Positions 1 through 9,024 of a DNA stretch of 64,000 nucleotides are shown here, one piece after another. The position numbers and the translations under genes were made by a program. Under the pieces are notes generated by a model that searched no databases, had not been told where the DNA came from, and saw only the letters and a program-made list of their open reading frames with translations. Origin of the DNA: Robiginitalea aestuariiviva (lineage in GTDB: Bacteria > Bacteroidota > Bacteroidia > Flavobacteriales > Flavobacteriaceae); NCBI RefSeq assembly GCF_029537735.1, contig NZ_JARPUQ010000003.1, forward strand, positions 56,915-120,914, given 5' to 3'. Position 1 is the stretch's first letter. Each line of letters opens with the position of its first letter.

Positions 1-331
1 GGCCAAAAAAGAAGGACCAGATCAGCACCGGCTCTTCGGTGAGTAACCAGCTGATGCCTTTAGCCAGGGAGAGCACGCTGGTGGCTATGCCCAGAACCAG
101 GGCCAGCAGGAAATTCCCGTTCAGGGCCTGCCAGAAAGCCCTGAAGCCCTGGCGGCGCCAGATGCCCAGCAAGGCCGGGCGAATGTTGTTGATGGAGGTG
201 ATCAGTTCTTCGTAAATCCCGGAAATAAAGGCGATGGTCCCCCCCGAAACGCCAGGAACCACGTCTGCGGCACCCATGGCCATCCCTTTAAGGACTGTGA
301 AGATAAATTGTAGGCGATTTCCTGGTTTCAT
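1..331 (-). CDS. DUF368 family membrane protein, 3' part outside window
   Basis: The first 110 codons of a polytopic membrane protein are present; the rest lies beyond the left edge. The ATG at 331 starts a protein whose residues 20-40 carry the motif PGVSGGT (residues 26-32) followed by a hydrophobic helix, the signature of the DUF368 family of integral membrane proteins. A second hydrophobic stretch covers about residues 73-90. The family has been linked to polyprenyl-phosphate flipping (PopT) in some bacteria; nothing in the visible part proves that role here. It lies 27 bp downstream of the TPR gene on the same strand, so the two are probably cotranscribed. Confidence 0.85.
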   Translation of the reverse strand, partial: MKPGNRLQFIFTVLKGMAMGAADVVPGVSGGTIAFISGIYEELITSINNIRPALLGIWRRQGFRAFWQALNGNFLLALVLGIATSVLSLAKGISWLLTEEPVLIWSFFFG

Positions 332-358
332 GCCGGATAAAAAGCAAAAATAGCGCTT

Positions 359-1759
359 TTATTCCGAAGCATTCCGCAGGTCGCGGAGGATTCCCTGCAC
401 CCAGGAAGCCCCGTAAAATTCAGGGTAATTCTTCTTGAAAACCTTCAGTTTGGAAGGGGCCCGTTTCAGGGCAGACCGCAGGTGTTCCACGGCCTGGGAT
501 TCCTTCCCGAGCTTGCGGCAGATCCCGGCCAGCTGGTAGCTGATTTCCACAGCGTCAGGGTAGCGTTCCGCACCCTGCTGCAGCACTTCTGCGGCGGCGC
601 CGAATTCCCCGTTGTCCCGCAATACAGCTGCCCACTGCATCCACACCTCCAGTTCTGCATTGCCCAGTTCCACAGCCCGTTTGTAGGCGTAGTCCGCGGC
701 ATCCAGCTCGCCCAGGGCCTGGTGAATCAGCCCGCAGCGCTTCCAGTAATCTGGGTTCTCCCCGTCTATGTTGATGGCCTTGTCAATATATTCCCGGGCC
801 TTTTCGTACCGGCGTTTTCGCAAGTAGAAATCCGTGATGGCCAGCCATCCCTTGTCCAGCAGGGGATCTTCGTGCACGGTCAGGTAGTAGTAGTGGCGGG
901 CCTGCCGGTCGTCGCCCAGGCGTTCAAAACAATGCCCTATGCGCAGGTAGGCATGGGAGGTGGGGTCGTCCAGGCCAATGGTAATCTGGTAGTTTTCTAT
1001 GGCTTCCCGGAAGCGGTCCAGGGCTTCCAGCACTTTGCCTTTTTCAAAGTAAGCCCCGATAAAACTCTCGTCAGCGATAATCGCAAAATCGAATGCCGAG
1101 AGAGCCTCCGGGTACATTTCCAGGGTTTGGAATTGCTTGCCCAGTTGGTGCCAGGCCACCTGGCAGTAGGGGTTGCGGTCCAGGTAGAGGTTTAAAAAGC
1201 GAATAGCGCCCTCGTAATCCTCCAGGAATTCGTAGCAGTAAACGGCATTATACAGGGAGGCGTAATCTTCAGGATCGAACTCCAGGCAGCGCAGGAAACA
1301 GGTCCGGGCCTGCTCGTACTCGTCCAGGAAAAGGTATTCCATCCCCATCAGGGAATAAATGTCGAAGTCGTCCTCCACCAGTTCCAGGGCCGCCTCCAGC
1401 AAAGCGATGGCCTCCCGGTGGTTGTCTTTTTTGGACTGGATGTTGGCGCGCTGTATGTAAATTTCCTCGTTCTGCCCGTCCAGCTCCTGCAGCTGGTCCA
1501 GCAGGTATTCCGCCTTCTCCAGCTCGTTTTCAAACACCAGTACTTCCACGTGCAGCAGTTGGAGGGGCAGGGCATCCGGGTGCTGGCCCATGCCCATGCG
1601 GATCGCCTTCTTGGCCAGGGATATCTTGCCCTGGTTCAGGTAATGGTGGATGATCTCCTCAAAGTCCTCCGCGTCAAAAAAGTAGACCGCGTCGGTCTTC
1701 AGCATGGATTCAAACTTGAGGATGGAAGGATTGGGAGTTTCGTTCGGTTCAATCGCCAT
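359..1759 (-). CDS. Tetratricopeptide repeat protein
   Basis: A 466-residue soluble protein made almost entirely of tetratricopeptide repeats. Units with the usual pattern of small residues at positions 8 and 20 and a Pro near position 32 recur from about residue 50 to 450 (for example CLEFDPEDYASLYNA and AINIDGENPDYWKRCG). There is no signal peptide or membrane segment, so a cytoplasmic scaffold or chaperone-like role is likely. The first 40 residues and the acidic character are typical of a family common in flavobacteria. The specific partner cannot be told from sequence. The ATG at 1759 is the only sensible start, and the 85-bp upstream gap is AT-rich (TATTTTTA on the minus strand), fitting a promoter. 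Confidence 0.85.
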   Translation of the reverse strand: MAIEPNETPNPSILKFESMLKTDAVYFFDAEDFEEIIHHYLNQGKISLAKKAIRMGMGQHPDALPLQLLHVEVLVFENELEKAEYLLDQLQELDGQNEEIYIQRANIQSKKDNHREAIALLEAALELVEDDFDIYSLMGMEYLFLDEYEQARTCFLRCLEFDPEDYASLYNAVYCYEFLEDYEGAIRFLNLYLDRNPYCQVAWHQLGKQFQTLEMYPEALSAFDFAIIADESFIGAYFEKGKVLEALDRFREAIENYQITIGLDDPTSHAYLRIGHCFERLGDDRQARHYYYLTVHEDPLLDKGWLAITDFYLRKRRYEKAREYIDKAINIDGENPDYWKRCGLIHQALGELDAADYAYKRAVELGNAELEVWMQWAAVLRDNGEFGAAAEVLQQGAERYPDAVEISYQLAGICRKLGKESQAVEHLRSALKRAPSKLKVFKKNYPEFYGASWVQGILRDLRNASE

Positions 1760-1844
1760 ACATGCCGGTTTGGTTGTGTATGGACTTAAAAATATTTTTT
1801 TGAACCGTCCAATAGGGGGATAATGGGGTCATCTTATCAACAAA

Positions 1845-3038
1845 TTAGTTAACACCCGTGCCCGGGTAGGCTTCCAGCAGTTCCAGGATCAGGGTGCAGC
1901 CCTCCTGTATTTCGGCTTCGGAAAGGGTCAGGGGCGGGCTAATGCGCACCGCCCGGGGTTCAAAAAGCAACCAGAAGAGCAGCAGTCCCCGTTTCAGGCT
2001 TTCCGTAACCAGATAATTGGCCACCTGGGCATCCTCCATGATCAGGGCCAGCATGAGTCCGCGCCCCCGGACCTCGGAAATCAGGGGGTGTGCCAGCATG
2101 GCCCGGAAGGTTTGTTCCTTGGCCAGGGCCTGTTCCATAAGCCAGCCGGCCCGGAGTTCCCGAAGGGTGGCCAGGGCGGCGGCGGCCACCACCGGGTTTC
2201 CGCCAAAGGTGGTAATATGCCCCAGTTGGGGGGATTCGGAAAGGGTTTTCATGTGTTCCCGGGAGGCAGTAAAAGCCCCGACGGGCAGGCCGGAGGCCAT
2301 GCCCTTGCCCATCACCACCACATCCGGGACACACCCGTGCTGGGTAAAGGCAAAGAGGGAGCCGGTGCGCCCGAACCCGGGCTGGATTTCGTCCAGGATC
2401 AGCAGGGCCCCGGTGGCTTCGCAGCGCCGTTTCACGGCCTGCAGATAGCCCGGTTCGGGCAGGATAAAGCCAGCCCCGCCCTGTATGGTTTCCAGCACTA
2501 CAGCAGCCGTATGGCGGTCAATGCGGTTCAGGTCTTCCAGGTGGTTAAAGCGCAGGTGGCGGATGTCCGGGATCAGGGGGCGGAACGGAGCCTTCCGCGT
2601 TTCGTAATCCATCAGGCTCAGGCTGCCCAGGGTATTGCCGTGGTAGGCGTTGCGGGCGGCCACAATACGGGAACGCCCGGTAACCCTCCGGGCCAGCTTT
2701 AGCGCCCCTTCCATGGCCTCGGTCCCGGAGTTGACCAGATAGGTGCTCTCCAGGGGGGCGGGCAGGGCTGCGGCCAGTTCCCGGCAAAGGGTTACGGCCG
2801 GCTCCAGGGCAAATTCCCCATAGACCATCACGTGCATGTATCGGGCGGCCTGTTCCTGTACCGCCTGTACCACTGCCGGGTGGCAATGCCCCAGGGTACA
2901 GGCAGATACCCCGGCAATAAAGTCCAGGTAGGCCTTCCCCCGGGTATCATAGAGGTAGCTCCCGGAGGCACGGTCAATCTCCAGCCCCAGCGGGTGGGGC
3001 CCGGTCTGGGCCTGATACTGTTGGAAATCCGGGTTCAC
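1845..3038 (-). CDS. PLP-dependent class III aminotransferase
   Basis: A 397-residue fold-type I, class III (ornithine/acetylornithine/4-aminobutyrate type) aminotransferase. Visible landmarks are SGTEA (residues 104-108, cofactor phosphate region), LDEIQPGFGRTG with the PLP-ring Asp216, and GKGMASG with the Schiff-base Lys245. The exact amino donor is not decidable; the nearest general name is aspartate aminotransferase family protein. I chose the GTG at 3038: the open frame runs further upstream, but those extra 50 codons lie inside the OstA-like gene in another frame and look like low-quality Pro/Arg-rich sequence. The GTG lies 10 bp after the OstA-like stop, so the two are likely in one operon. 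Confidence 0.85.
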   Translation of the reverse strand: MNPDFQQYQAQTGPHPLGLEIDRASGSYLYDTRGKAYLDFIAGVSACTLGHCHPAVVQAVQEQAARYMHVMVYGEFALEPAVTLCRELAAALPAPLESTYLVNSGTEAMEGALKLARRVTGRSRIVAARNAYHGNTLGSLSLMDYETRKAPFRPLIPDIRHLRFNHLEDLNRIDRHTAAVVLETIQGGAGFILPEPGYLQAVKRRCEATGALLILDEIQPGFGRTGSLFAFTQHGCVPDVVVMGKGMASGLPVGAFTASREHMKTLSESPQLGHITTFGGNPVVAAAALATLRELRAGWLMEQALAKEQTFRAMLAHPLISEVRGRGLMLALIMEDAQVANYLVTESLKRGLLLFWLLFEPRAVRISPPLTLSEAEIQEGCTLILELLEAYPGTGVN

Positions 3039-3048
3039 GGGCAGGGGG

Positions 3049-4761
3049 TTAAGGGGCTGAAGGGCGTGGCCGGGGTTTGGGCCTGCGGGCCTTGGCCGCG
3101 GGCAGGTCTTCGGTTTCCGGCTCGCTTTCCTGCTGGTCCATGGGTTGGTTAACCCCTCGGATCCGGGGCAGGACCAGGTTGTTGTCGTCGGCGTCAAAGA
3201 GGTCTTCCCGGGAACGGATGCGTTCCGGTCCCCTCCAGATAAACCCTTCCAGTTTTTGTTGCCCTTCCGGGAGGTCTTCCTCCGGGTACAGGGTGCCGTC
3301 CGGGTTGGTGAAGAAGGTGATTTCCTGGATCTCGCTCTGATCCAGCTCCAGGCGGATCTTACTGCAGACGGTCTTGTCTATGCCAACGAGTTGCTGGTCG
3401 TCATCGTACATATAGTACAGCACTTCCGTATTGGCGATCAGGTCTACGGTTTTGAGTTCGTTTTCCCGGAATTTCCCGAACAGGTCTTTGCCTTTGGCCT
3501 GGTTATACCCGCGCAGGCCCACGGTGTCTTCCGAAATGATAAAGGCGTTGCCCAGTACCTTCAGGGAATCCAGTTTGTCGGTCTCCATGTCCGAGAGCAG
3601 GTAGATGGTGTCTCCCGTCATCTGGTTTTCCAAATTCCAGAGGATGGGCCGCTTCAGGAGCTGGGTGATGCCGGTGGCCTGGCTGAAGTGGATGGAATCG
3701 CACTTCCCGCTCAGGTCGGTTTTGTAGAATTTGGCATTGTGGTAGGCCCTGAGGATGCGCGCATCCGGCTTGCCGGTCACCATCAGGGTGTCTCCGTGCA
3801 TGTAGAGGGAATCCTGTTCCACCAGGGAAATAGAAACCGCCCGCCGGGTGGCAAAAACCGAGTCTTTCTCCCGGTGCACCTCGGCATAATGGGCCCGGAT
3901 CACCCCGTTGTTCAGGGTGTCCGTCACCACGATGTTGTTGGTGGCCGAGGCAAAGGCGGTAGCCTTGTCAAAGTACACACTGTCGCCTTCAATAATGCGG
4001 TTGTTGTAATGGATTTCCGTATTGCGGATGCCGTAACCCTGTTCCGCCCGGGTGTCGTAAAAGCCGCGTTCGCAATACATCATGTAATCCTCTCCAGTTA
4101 CCCGGGAAGGCCCGTACATATAGGCGTTTTTGGAAACGGTGTAGTAATCCAGGCGGGTAGATTCCAGTACGTAGTCCGGGTTCTGGATGCGAACCGAATC
4201 CTGGAACTGGTATTTCTTGGGCCCCAGGTAGTAGCGGCCTACCCGGCTGGTGAGGGTGTTTACGGAATCTACGATCTTGCCGTGGTGTTCGTAAAAAGCT
4301 TCCTGGGATTCCCGGTCAAAGAGGAGGGTGTCCGTGGTGAGCACGCTGCTGCGGTTGGTCAGGCGCACTTTTTCAAAGGCCTTGGCCTGTTTGCTGTTGC
4401 CGTCGTATTCCAGAAAGCCGCCGGTCATCACGATGGAATCGCCCTGCTTCAGGCGGACGTTCCCAATGGCCTCCAGGCGGTTTTCCTTTTGGTAAAGCAG
4501 GGCGTAGTCGCACCACAGGTCTGCCCCCTGGTGTTCAAACTGTACCTGCCGGGTATCTTTACTGAAGATAGAAGCCCCGGGCCGCAAGGCTTCATCCTTG
4601 GTGAAGTTGCCCCCGTAAATGATGTTGATCCGTTTTCCCTGGGCCGTGTCTTGGGCAGCCTTCGGCCTGCCGGCCTGGGCAAAGGCCAGGGCGGTCCAGA
4701 AGATGAGCAGCAGTGCGGTTACCGGGGTTTTCAAGCCAGAAATTTTAGCCAAAAATAGCAT
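3049..4761 (-). CDS. OstA/LptA-like outer-membrane assembly protein
   Basis: A 570-residue exported protein. Residues 1-28 form a signal peptide (Lys6, hydrophobic core, cleavage after AFA). Residues about 45-190 have the OstA-like N-terminal beta-jellyroll pattern seen in LptA and the periplasmic part of LptD, with alternating short strands such as ALLYQKENRLEAIGNVRLKQGDSI. Further copies of similar strand repeats continue to about 450. The C-terminus is acidic and then Pro/Arg-rich. The protein lacks the LptD barrel, so a periplasmic lipopolysaccharide-transport role is inferred. It follows purA by about 50 bp. Confidence 0.8.
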   Translation of the reverse strand: MLFLAKISGLKTPVTALLLIFWTALAFAQAGRPKAAQDTAQGKRINIIYGGNFTKDEALRPGASIFSKDTRQVQFEHQGADLWCDYALLYQKENRLEAIGNVRLKQGDSIVMTGGFLEYDGNSKQAKAFEKVRLTNRSSVLTTDTLLFDRESQEAFYEHHGKIVDSVNTLTSRVGRYYLGPKKYQFQDSVRIQNPDYVLESTRLDYYTVSKNAYMYGPSRVTGEDYMMYCERGFYDTRAEQGYGIRNTEIHYNNRIIEGDSVYFDKATAFASATNNIVVTDTLNNGVIRAHYAEVHREKDSVFATRRAVSISLVEQDSLYMHGDTLMVTGKPDARILRAYHNAKFYKTDLSGKCDSIHFSQATGITQLLKRPILWNLENQMTGDTIYLLSDMETDKLDSLKVLGNAFIISEDTVGLRGYNQAKGKDLFGKFRENELKTVDLIANTEVLYYMYDDDQQLVGIDKTVCSKIRLELDQSEIQEITFFTNPDGTLYPEEDLPEGQQKLEGFIWRGPERIRSREDLFDADDNNLVLPRIRGVNQPMDQQESEPETEDLPAAKARRPKPRPRPSAP

Positions 4762-4810
4762 AAAAAGGCCCGCAGCGGCAAGCTTTCACACGCTTTTAGC
4801 AGTGCGGCGC

Positions 4811-6082
4811 CTAGCGCTGTATGGTCTGTACGCGGTCCGGCCCCACGGATACGATGCGCACCGGGGTGTCCAGTTCCCGTTCCAAAAACGCAATGTACTG
4901 CTGCAGGGCGGTGGGCAGCTGGTCTTCTGCCGTCATCCCGGTGAGGTCCTCTTTCCAGCCCTTCATCTCGGTGTAGATGGGGGTGAGGTGCTCCGCTTCC
5001 AGGGTGTAGGGCAGGTGGGTAATTTTTTCGCCTTTGTAGTGGTAGGCGGTACACACTTTAATGGTGTCGAAGCCGCTCAGCACGTCGGCCTTCATCATCA
5101 TCAGCTGGGTAACCCCGTTTACCTTCACAGCGTATTTCAGGGCCACCAGGTCCAGCCAGCCGCAGCGTCTCGGGCGCCCGGTGGTGGCCCCGAATTCCCG
5201 GCCCACGCGGCCCATGGTGGCCCCGTCCTCGTCAAAGAGTTCGGTGGGGAAGGGCCCGCTGCCTACCCGGGTGGTGTAGGCCTTGAATATGCCAAAGACC
5301 TCCCCGATGCTGCCCGGGGCAATCCCGAGGCCGGTGCAGGCTCCTGCTGCCGTGGTGTTGGAGGAGGTAACAAAGGGATAGGTGCCAAAGTCGATGTCCA
5401 GCAGGGAACCCTGGGCACCTTCGGCCAGGATTTTCTTGCCGTCCGCCAGGGCCTGGTGCAGGTAGGCCTCGCTATCGATAAATTTCAGCTGCCGCAGGTT
5501 TTCCAGGGCTTCCAGAAATTCGGCCTCCAGTTCCTTGAGGTTGTATTGGATGTCCACGTCGTAGAAGTGGATCATTTTTTCGTGCTTATCCGCCAGGGCG
5601 CGGTAGCGCTCCTTCCAGTCCGGGAGCTCCAGGTCGCCCACGCGCAGGCCGTTTCGCCCGGTCTTGTCCATATAGGTTGGCCCGATACCCTTCAGGGTAC
5701 TGCCGATCTTGGCCTTCCCCTTGGAAGCCTCAGAAGCGGCGTCCAGCAAGCGGTGGGTGGGCAGTATCAGGTGGGCCTTGCGGGAGATCAGCAGGTTCTT
5801 GCGCACATCGATAGGGAAATCTTCCAGCTTCTCGAGCTCCCGCCGGAAGATCACCGGGTCAATCACGACCCCGTTACCTACCAGGTTCGTGGCCGTCGGG
5901 TGGAAAATCCCGGAGGGGATGGTGTGCAGTACGTGTTTGATCCCGTCAAATTCCAGGGTATGTCCCGCATTGGGGCCGCCCTGGAAACGGGCAATAATGT
6001 CGTAGTTTCCGGTAAGAACGTCGACGATTTTTCCTTTACCCTCGTCCCCCCACTGGAGGCCGAGCAGCAGATCTACGCGCAT
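4811..6082 (-). CDS. purA: Adenylosuccinate synthase
   Basis: A 423-residue enzyme, the normal length, that condenses IMP with aspartate at the cost of GTP in the first AMP-specific step of purine synthesis. The N-terminal GDEGKGK loop (residues 12-18) includes the catalytic Asp13, and His41 sits in GGPNAGHT. Further conserved segments are GIGPTYMDK, GTYPFVTSSN and the base-recognition segment GWLDL. The start ATG at 6082 overlaps the TGA of the upstream Fur-type regulator by one base, so translation of the two is probably coupled. Confidence 0.97.
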   Translation of the reverse strand: MRVDLLLGLQWGDEGKGKIVDVLTGNYDIIARFQGGPNAGHTLEFDGIKHVLHTIPSGIFHPTATNLVGNGVVIDPVIFRRELEKLEDFPIDVRKNLLISRKAHLILPTHRLLDAASEASKGKAKIGSTLKGIGPTYMDKTGRNGLRVGDLELPDWKERYRALADKHEKMIHFYDVDIQYNLKELEAEFLEALENLRQLKFIDSEAYLHQALADGKKILAEGAQGSLLDIDFGTYPFVTSSNTTAAGACTGLGIAPGSIGEVFGIFKAYTTRVGSGPFPTELFDEDGATMGRVGREFGATTGRPRRCGWLDLVALKYAVKVNGVTQLMMMKADVLSGFDTIKVCTAYHYKGEKITHLPYTLEAEHLTPIYTEMKGWKEDLTGMTAEDQLPTALQQYIAFLERELDTPVRIVSVGPDRVQTIQR

Positions 6083-6549
6083 CAGTCGGATTCGGTTGTT
6101 GAGCTGCCTTCCTCCTTCGGGTTTCGGGTCCCGTAGAAGTACAGCGAGTGATTGTTGATTTGGATGTCGAAAACCTCTTCAATGGTCTTCTTGATGGATT
6201 GAATACGGGGGTCGCAGAATTCCATGACCTCCCCCGTGTCGGTCAGGATCACATGGTCGTGCTGGCGGTCGAAATAGGATTTCTCATATTGGGCCTGGTT
6301 TTTGCCAAACTGGTGTTTGCGCACCAGCTTGCACTCCAGCAGCAACTCAATGGTATTGTACAGGGTTGCACGGCTCACCCGGTAATTCTTGTTCTTCATT
6401 TTGATATACAGGGATTCGATATCAAAATGGTCGTCGCTTTCGTAGATTTCCTGGAGGATGGCATAGCGCTCCGGGGTCTTGCGGTGCCCCTTTTCCTCAA
6501 GGAAGGCCGTGAAAACGCCTTTTACAATTTCCTGGTCTTTTTTGGACAT
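6082..6549 (-). CDS. Fur-family transcriptional regulator
   Basis: A 155-residue Fur/PerR-superfamily protein. The N-terminal winged helix covers residues about 15-85 ([27 protein letters not shown]), and the dimerisation domain has the metal-binding segment [17 protein letters not shown]. Only two cysteines are present and they do not form the paired CxxC structural-zinc sites of many Fur proteins. It could act as Fur, PerR or Zur; the sequence does not settle which metal it senses. It is the first gene of a fur-purA pair, 86 bp downstream of the (p)ppGpp synthetase gene. Confidence 0.9.
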   Translation of the reverse strand: MSKKDQEIVKGVFTAFLEEKGHRKTPERYAILQEIYESDDHFDIESLYIKMKNKNYRVSRATLYNTIELLLECKLVRKHQFGKNQAQYEKSYFDRQHDHVILTDTGEVMEFCDPRIQSIKKTIEEVFDIQINNHSLYFYGTRNPKEEGSSTTESD

Positions 6550-6634
6550 GGGTGGTTGCGGTCTCTGCAGCTACAAAAGTACGCTTTAATTGGGAATTTC
6601 CGCATCCGCCGCCCGGGAGGATGCCTTAAGGGGG

Positions 6635-8842
6635 TCAGCCGCGGGTAACCTTGTCGATCCCGTTGATCTTCCGCAGGTTCAGGATCAGCTTTTTGAGGAT
6701 GTCCTTGTTTTTCACCACCACGGTAATACGCCCTTCGAAGGTCCCGCCCTGGGTGCTGAAGTTGATGTTGCGCATGTTCACGTGCATTTCGTCCGAAATC
6801 ACGTCGGTGATGTGGTTGATCAGCCCCAGGTTGTCTATCCCGCTCATGATGATCTCTGCGGTGAATTCCTCCTGGGTGGAATCGATCCAGCGGGCCGGGA
6901 TTATACGGTAGGCATAATTGGATTGCAAAGCAATGGCGTTGGGGCAGTTCTTCTTGTGCACCTTAATCCCTTCATTTACGCTTACAAACCCGAAGACATC
7001 ATCGCCGGGGATGGGGTTGCAGCATTTGGAAAGGGTGTAGCCCAGTTTTTCCTCCTCCTTCCCGAAGACCAGCATATCGTACTTGGAGGTAATTTCCTCC
7101 CGGTGAATATCCTCGGGCTGAGGTTTGCGGCGGATCTTGTTCTTGAAAAAGCTGATAAAGGCGTTGTTGTAGGAATGGGCAAAATCCCGCAACTGGGTAT
7201 TCCCGATGGCCCCGTTACCCACCCGGAAAAACAGGTCCAGACTGGTCTGCAGCTTGAAGAACATGACCATCTTGTTGACCACGTCCTCGTTCAGGTTGAT
7301 CTTTAGGGATTTCAGCTTGCGTCTGAGGATTTCCTTGCCCTCCTCGGCCATTTCTTTTTTCTCTTCCTTCAGGGAGGAGCGGATTTTGGAGCGCGCCCGC
7401 CCCGTAGTGGCATAATCCAGCCAGTTCTGGTTGGGTTTGGCCGTGTCCGAGGTAATGATTTCTACCTGGTCCCCACTTTTCAGGGTGGTGTTCAGGGGCA
7501 CGAGTTTTCCGTTTACCTTGGCCCCCCGCGTATGCATGCCCACCTCGGTGTGGATGTGGAAGGCAAAGTCCAGGGGGGTGGCCCCTTTGGGCAGGGACTT
7601 CAGTTCTCCGCCGGGGGTAAAGACGAAGATTTCCTTCGAATAGAGGTTCAGCTTGAATTCCTCTACAAAATCCACGGCGCTGCCGTTGGAATTTTCCAGT
7701 GCCTCCTGCAGGCGGTTCAACCAGACCTCGATGCCCTGTTCCTTCTGGTCCCCGTGTTTGTATTTGAAGTGGGCCGCATAGCCCTTCTCGGCAATCTCGT
7801 GCATGCGCTCCGATCGGATCTGCACCTCCACCCACCGGCCTTTAGGGCCCATTACCGTGATATGAAGCGCCTCGTACCCGGTACTCTTGGGGGAAGAGAT
7901 CCAGTCGCGAAGGCGTACCGGATTGGGGGTAAAGTGGTCCGTGACGATGGAATAGATCTTCCAGGCCAGGAATTTTTCGTTCCGCCGGTCGGATTTGTAG
8001 ATGATCCGGATGGCGAACTTGTCGTAGACTTCCTCGAAGGTAATGTTCTGGGTCTGCATTTTCCGGCGGATGGAATGGATGGACTTCATCCGCCCCTTGA
8101 TGTGGTAATGCAGGCCTTCCTTATCCAGGGAATCCCGGATCACGTCTGTAAAATCCTCAATGTATTTTTCCTGTTCCTCTTTGGTGTCCTCGATCTTGCT
8201 GAGGATGTCGGTATAGACCTCGGGTTCGGTGTATTTGAGGCTCAGGTCTTCCAGTTCGGTCTTGATGTTGTACAACCCGATGCGGTGGGCCAGGGGGGCG
8301 TAGATGTAGAGGGTCTCCGAGGCGATTTTTACCTGCTTGTGCTCCGGCATGGAGTCCATGGTCAGCAGGTTGTGGTAGCGGTCCGCAATCTTGATGATGA
8401 TCACCCGGACATCGTCGTGCAGGGTCAGCAGCATCTTGCGGAAATTCTCCGCCTGCTGGGAGATGTTCATGTCCTTCTTCAGGTGGGCAATCTTGGTAAG
8501 CCCGTCCACAATGCGGGCCACCGTCTCCCCGAACATCTGTTCGATGTCGTCCAGGGTGTAGGGGGTGTCCTCCACCACGTCGTGCAACAGGGCAGCCGCA
8601 ATGGAAACTGCGTCAAGCCCGATTTCCGATGCCACGATCTTGGCCACGGCAATGGGGTGGAAGATATAGGCTTCCCCGGACTTACGGCGCTGGTCCTTGT
8701 GCGCATCTACGGCCACGTCAAAGGCCTGCCGGATCAGTTTCTTGTCCGCAGCGGACAGATTCTGATAGCTGATGCGCAACAGTTCCTTGTACTGTTTGGC
8801 AATTTCTTTGTTTTCCCGTTCCAGGAGGGTTTCGGAGGCCAT
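6635..8842 (-). CDS. Bifunctional (p)ppGpp synthetase/hydrolase (SpoT/RelA)
   Basis: A 735-residue long RelA/SpoT homologue. The N-terminal HD hydrolase domain is intact, with His48, His62, the His87-Asp88 pair in LLHDVVED and the downstream acidic pair. The synthetase domain (about residues 240-350) carries RLRDWISSPKSTGYEALH. Then come a TGS domain (EIFVFTPGGELKSLPKG), a helical part, a zinc-finger-like segment (SKCCNPIPGDD) and a C-terminal ACT domain (about 660-735). Because the HD residues are kept, it should both make and degrade the alarmone, as in bacteria with a single Rel enzyme. The start ATG at 8842 is followed by MASETLLEREN. Confidence 0.95.
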   Translation of the reverse strand: MASETLLERENKEIAKQYKELLRISYQNLSAADKKLIRQAFDVAVDAHKDQRRKSGEAYIFHPIAVAKIVASEIGLDAVSIAAALLHDVVEDTPYTLDDIEQMFGETVARIVDGLTKIAHLKKDMNISQQAENFRKMLLTLHDDVRVIIIKIADRYHNLLTMDSMPEHKQVKIASETLYIYAPLAHRIGLYNIKTELEDLSLKYTEPEVYTDILSKIEDTKEEQEKYIEDFTDVIRDSLDKEGLHYHIKGRMKSIHSIRRKMQTQNITFEEVYDKFAIRIIYKSDRRNEKFLAWKIYSIVTDHFTPNPVRLRDWISSPKSTGYEALHITVMGPKGRWVEVQIRSERMHEIAEKGYAAHFKYKHGDQKEQGIEVWLNRLQEALENSNGSAVDFVEEFKLNLYSKEIFVFTPGGELKSLPKGATPLDFAFHIHTEVGMHTRGAKVNGKLVPLNTTLKSGDQVEIITSDTAKPNQNWLDYATTGRARSKIRSSLKEEKKEMAEEGKEILRRKLKSLKINLNEDVVNKMVMFFKLQTSLDLFFRVGNGAIGNTQLRDFAHSYNNAFISFFKNKIRRKPQPEDIHREEITSKYDMLVFGKEEEKLGYTLSKCCNPIPGDDVFGFVSVNEGIKVHKKNCPNAIALQSNYAYRIIPARWIDSTQEEFTAEIIMSGIDNLGLINHITDVISDEMHVNMRNINFSTQGGTFEGRITVVVKNKDILKKLILNLRKINGIDKVTRG

Positions 8843-9024
8843 AGATTAAAAGTAGTACAAATCTCTTCCCCTACCAACAAAAACTGTGCCTGTGCTGCCG
8901 TGGCCGGGACTTCCTGCGGTTGGTCGGTACCGCCAGGACCACATGGCGGCGTGCCAGGGTTTTGCAGGGTGGTGGGGTAAATTGGATTGGGTGGGGGGAG
9001 GGGGGTGGCGCCCCCATCACAGTA
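8843..9024. other. Gene-free gap with G-rich run
   Basis: This gap separates the start of the (p)ppGpp synthetase gene from the end of the GyrI-like gene, both on the minus strand. The plus strand at 8974-9005 has four guanine runs (GGGG, then GGG, six G and six G, split by one T and one A). A GGGGG...CCCCC inverted repeat follows at about 9001-9015 but has no T-tract, so I do not call it a terminator. A TACTTTTA box on the minus strand about 10 bp before the synthetase ATG resembles a promoter -7 element. Confidence 0.5.

Noticed and set aside
1845..3197. Longer start for the aminotransferase
   Set aside because: The extra 53 codons lie within the OstA-like coding region in a different frame and have no conserved sequence; the GTG at 3038 fits better.
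3145..4758. Antisense frame of 537 codons over the OstA-like gene; similar ones at 4619-6136, 14995-16581, 32499-34751, 35807-37666, 42339-44408
   Set aside because: Shadow frames of known genes (codon position 3 rich in G and C gives few stops). Each real gene shows motifs, a signal peptide or a conserved start.
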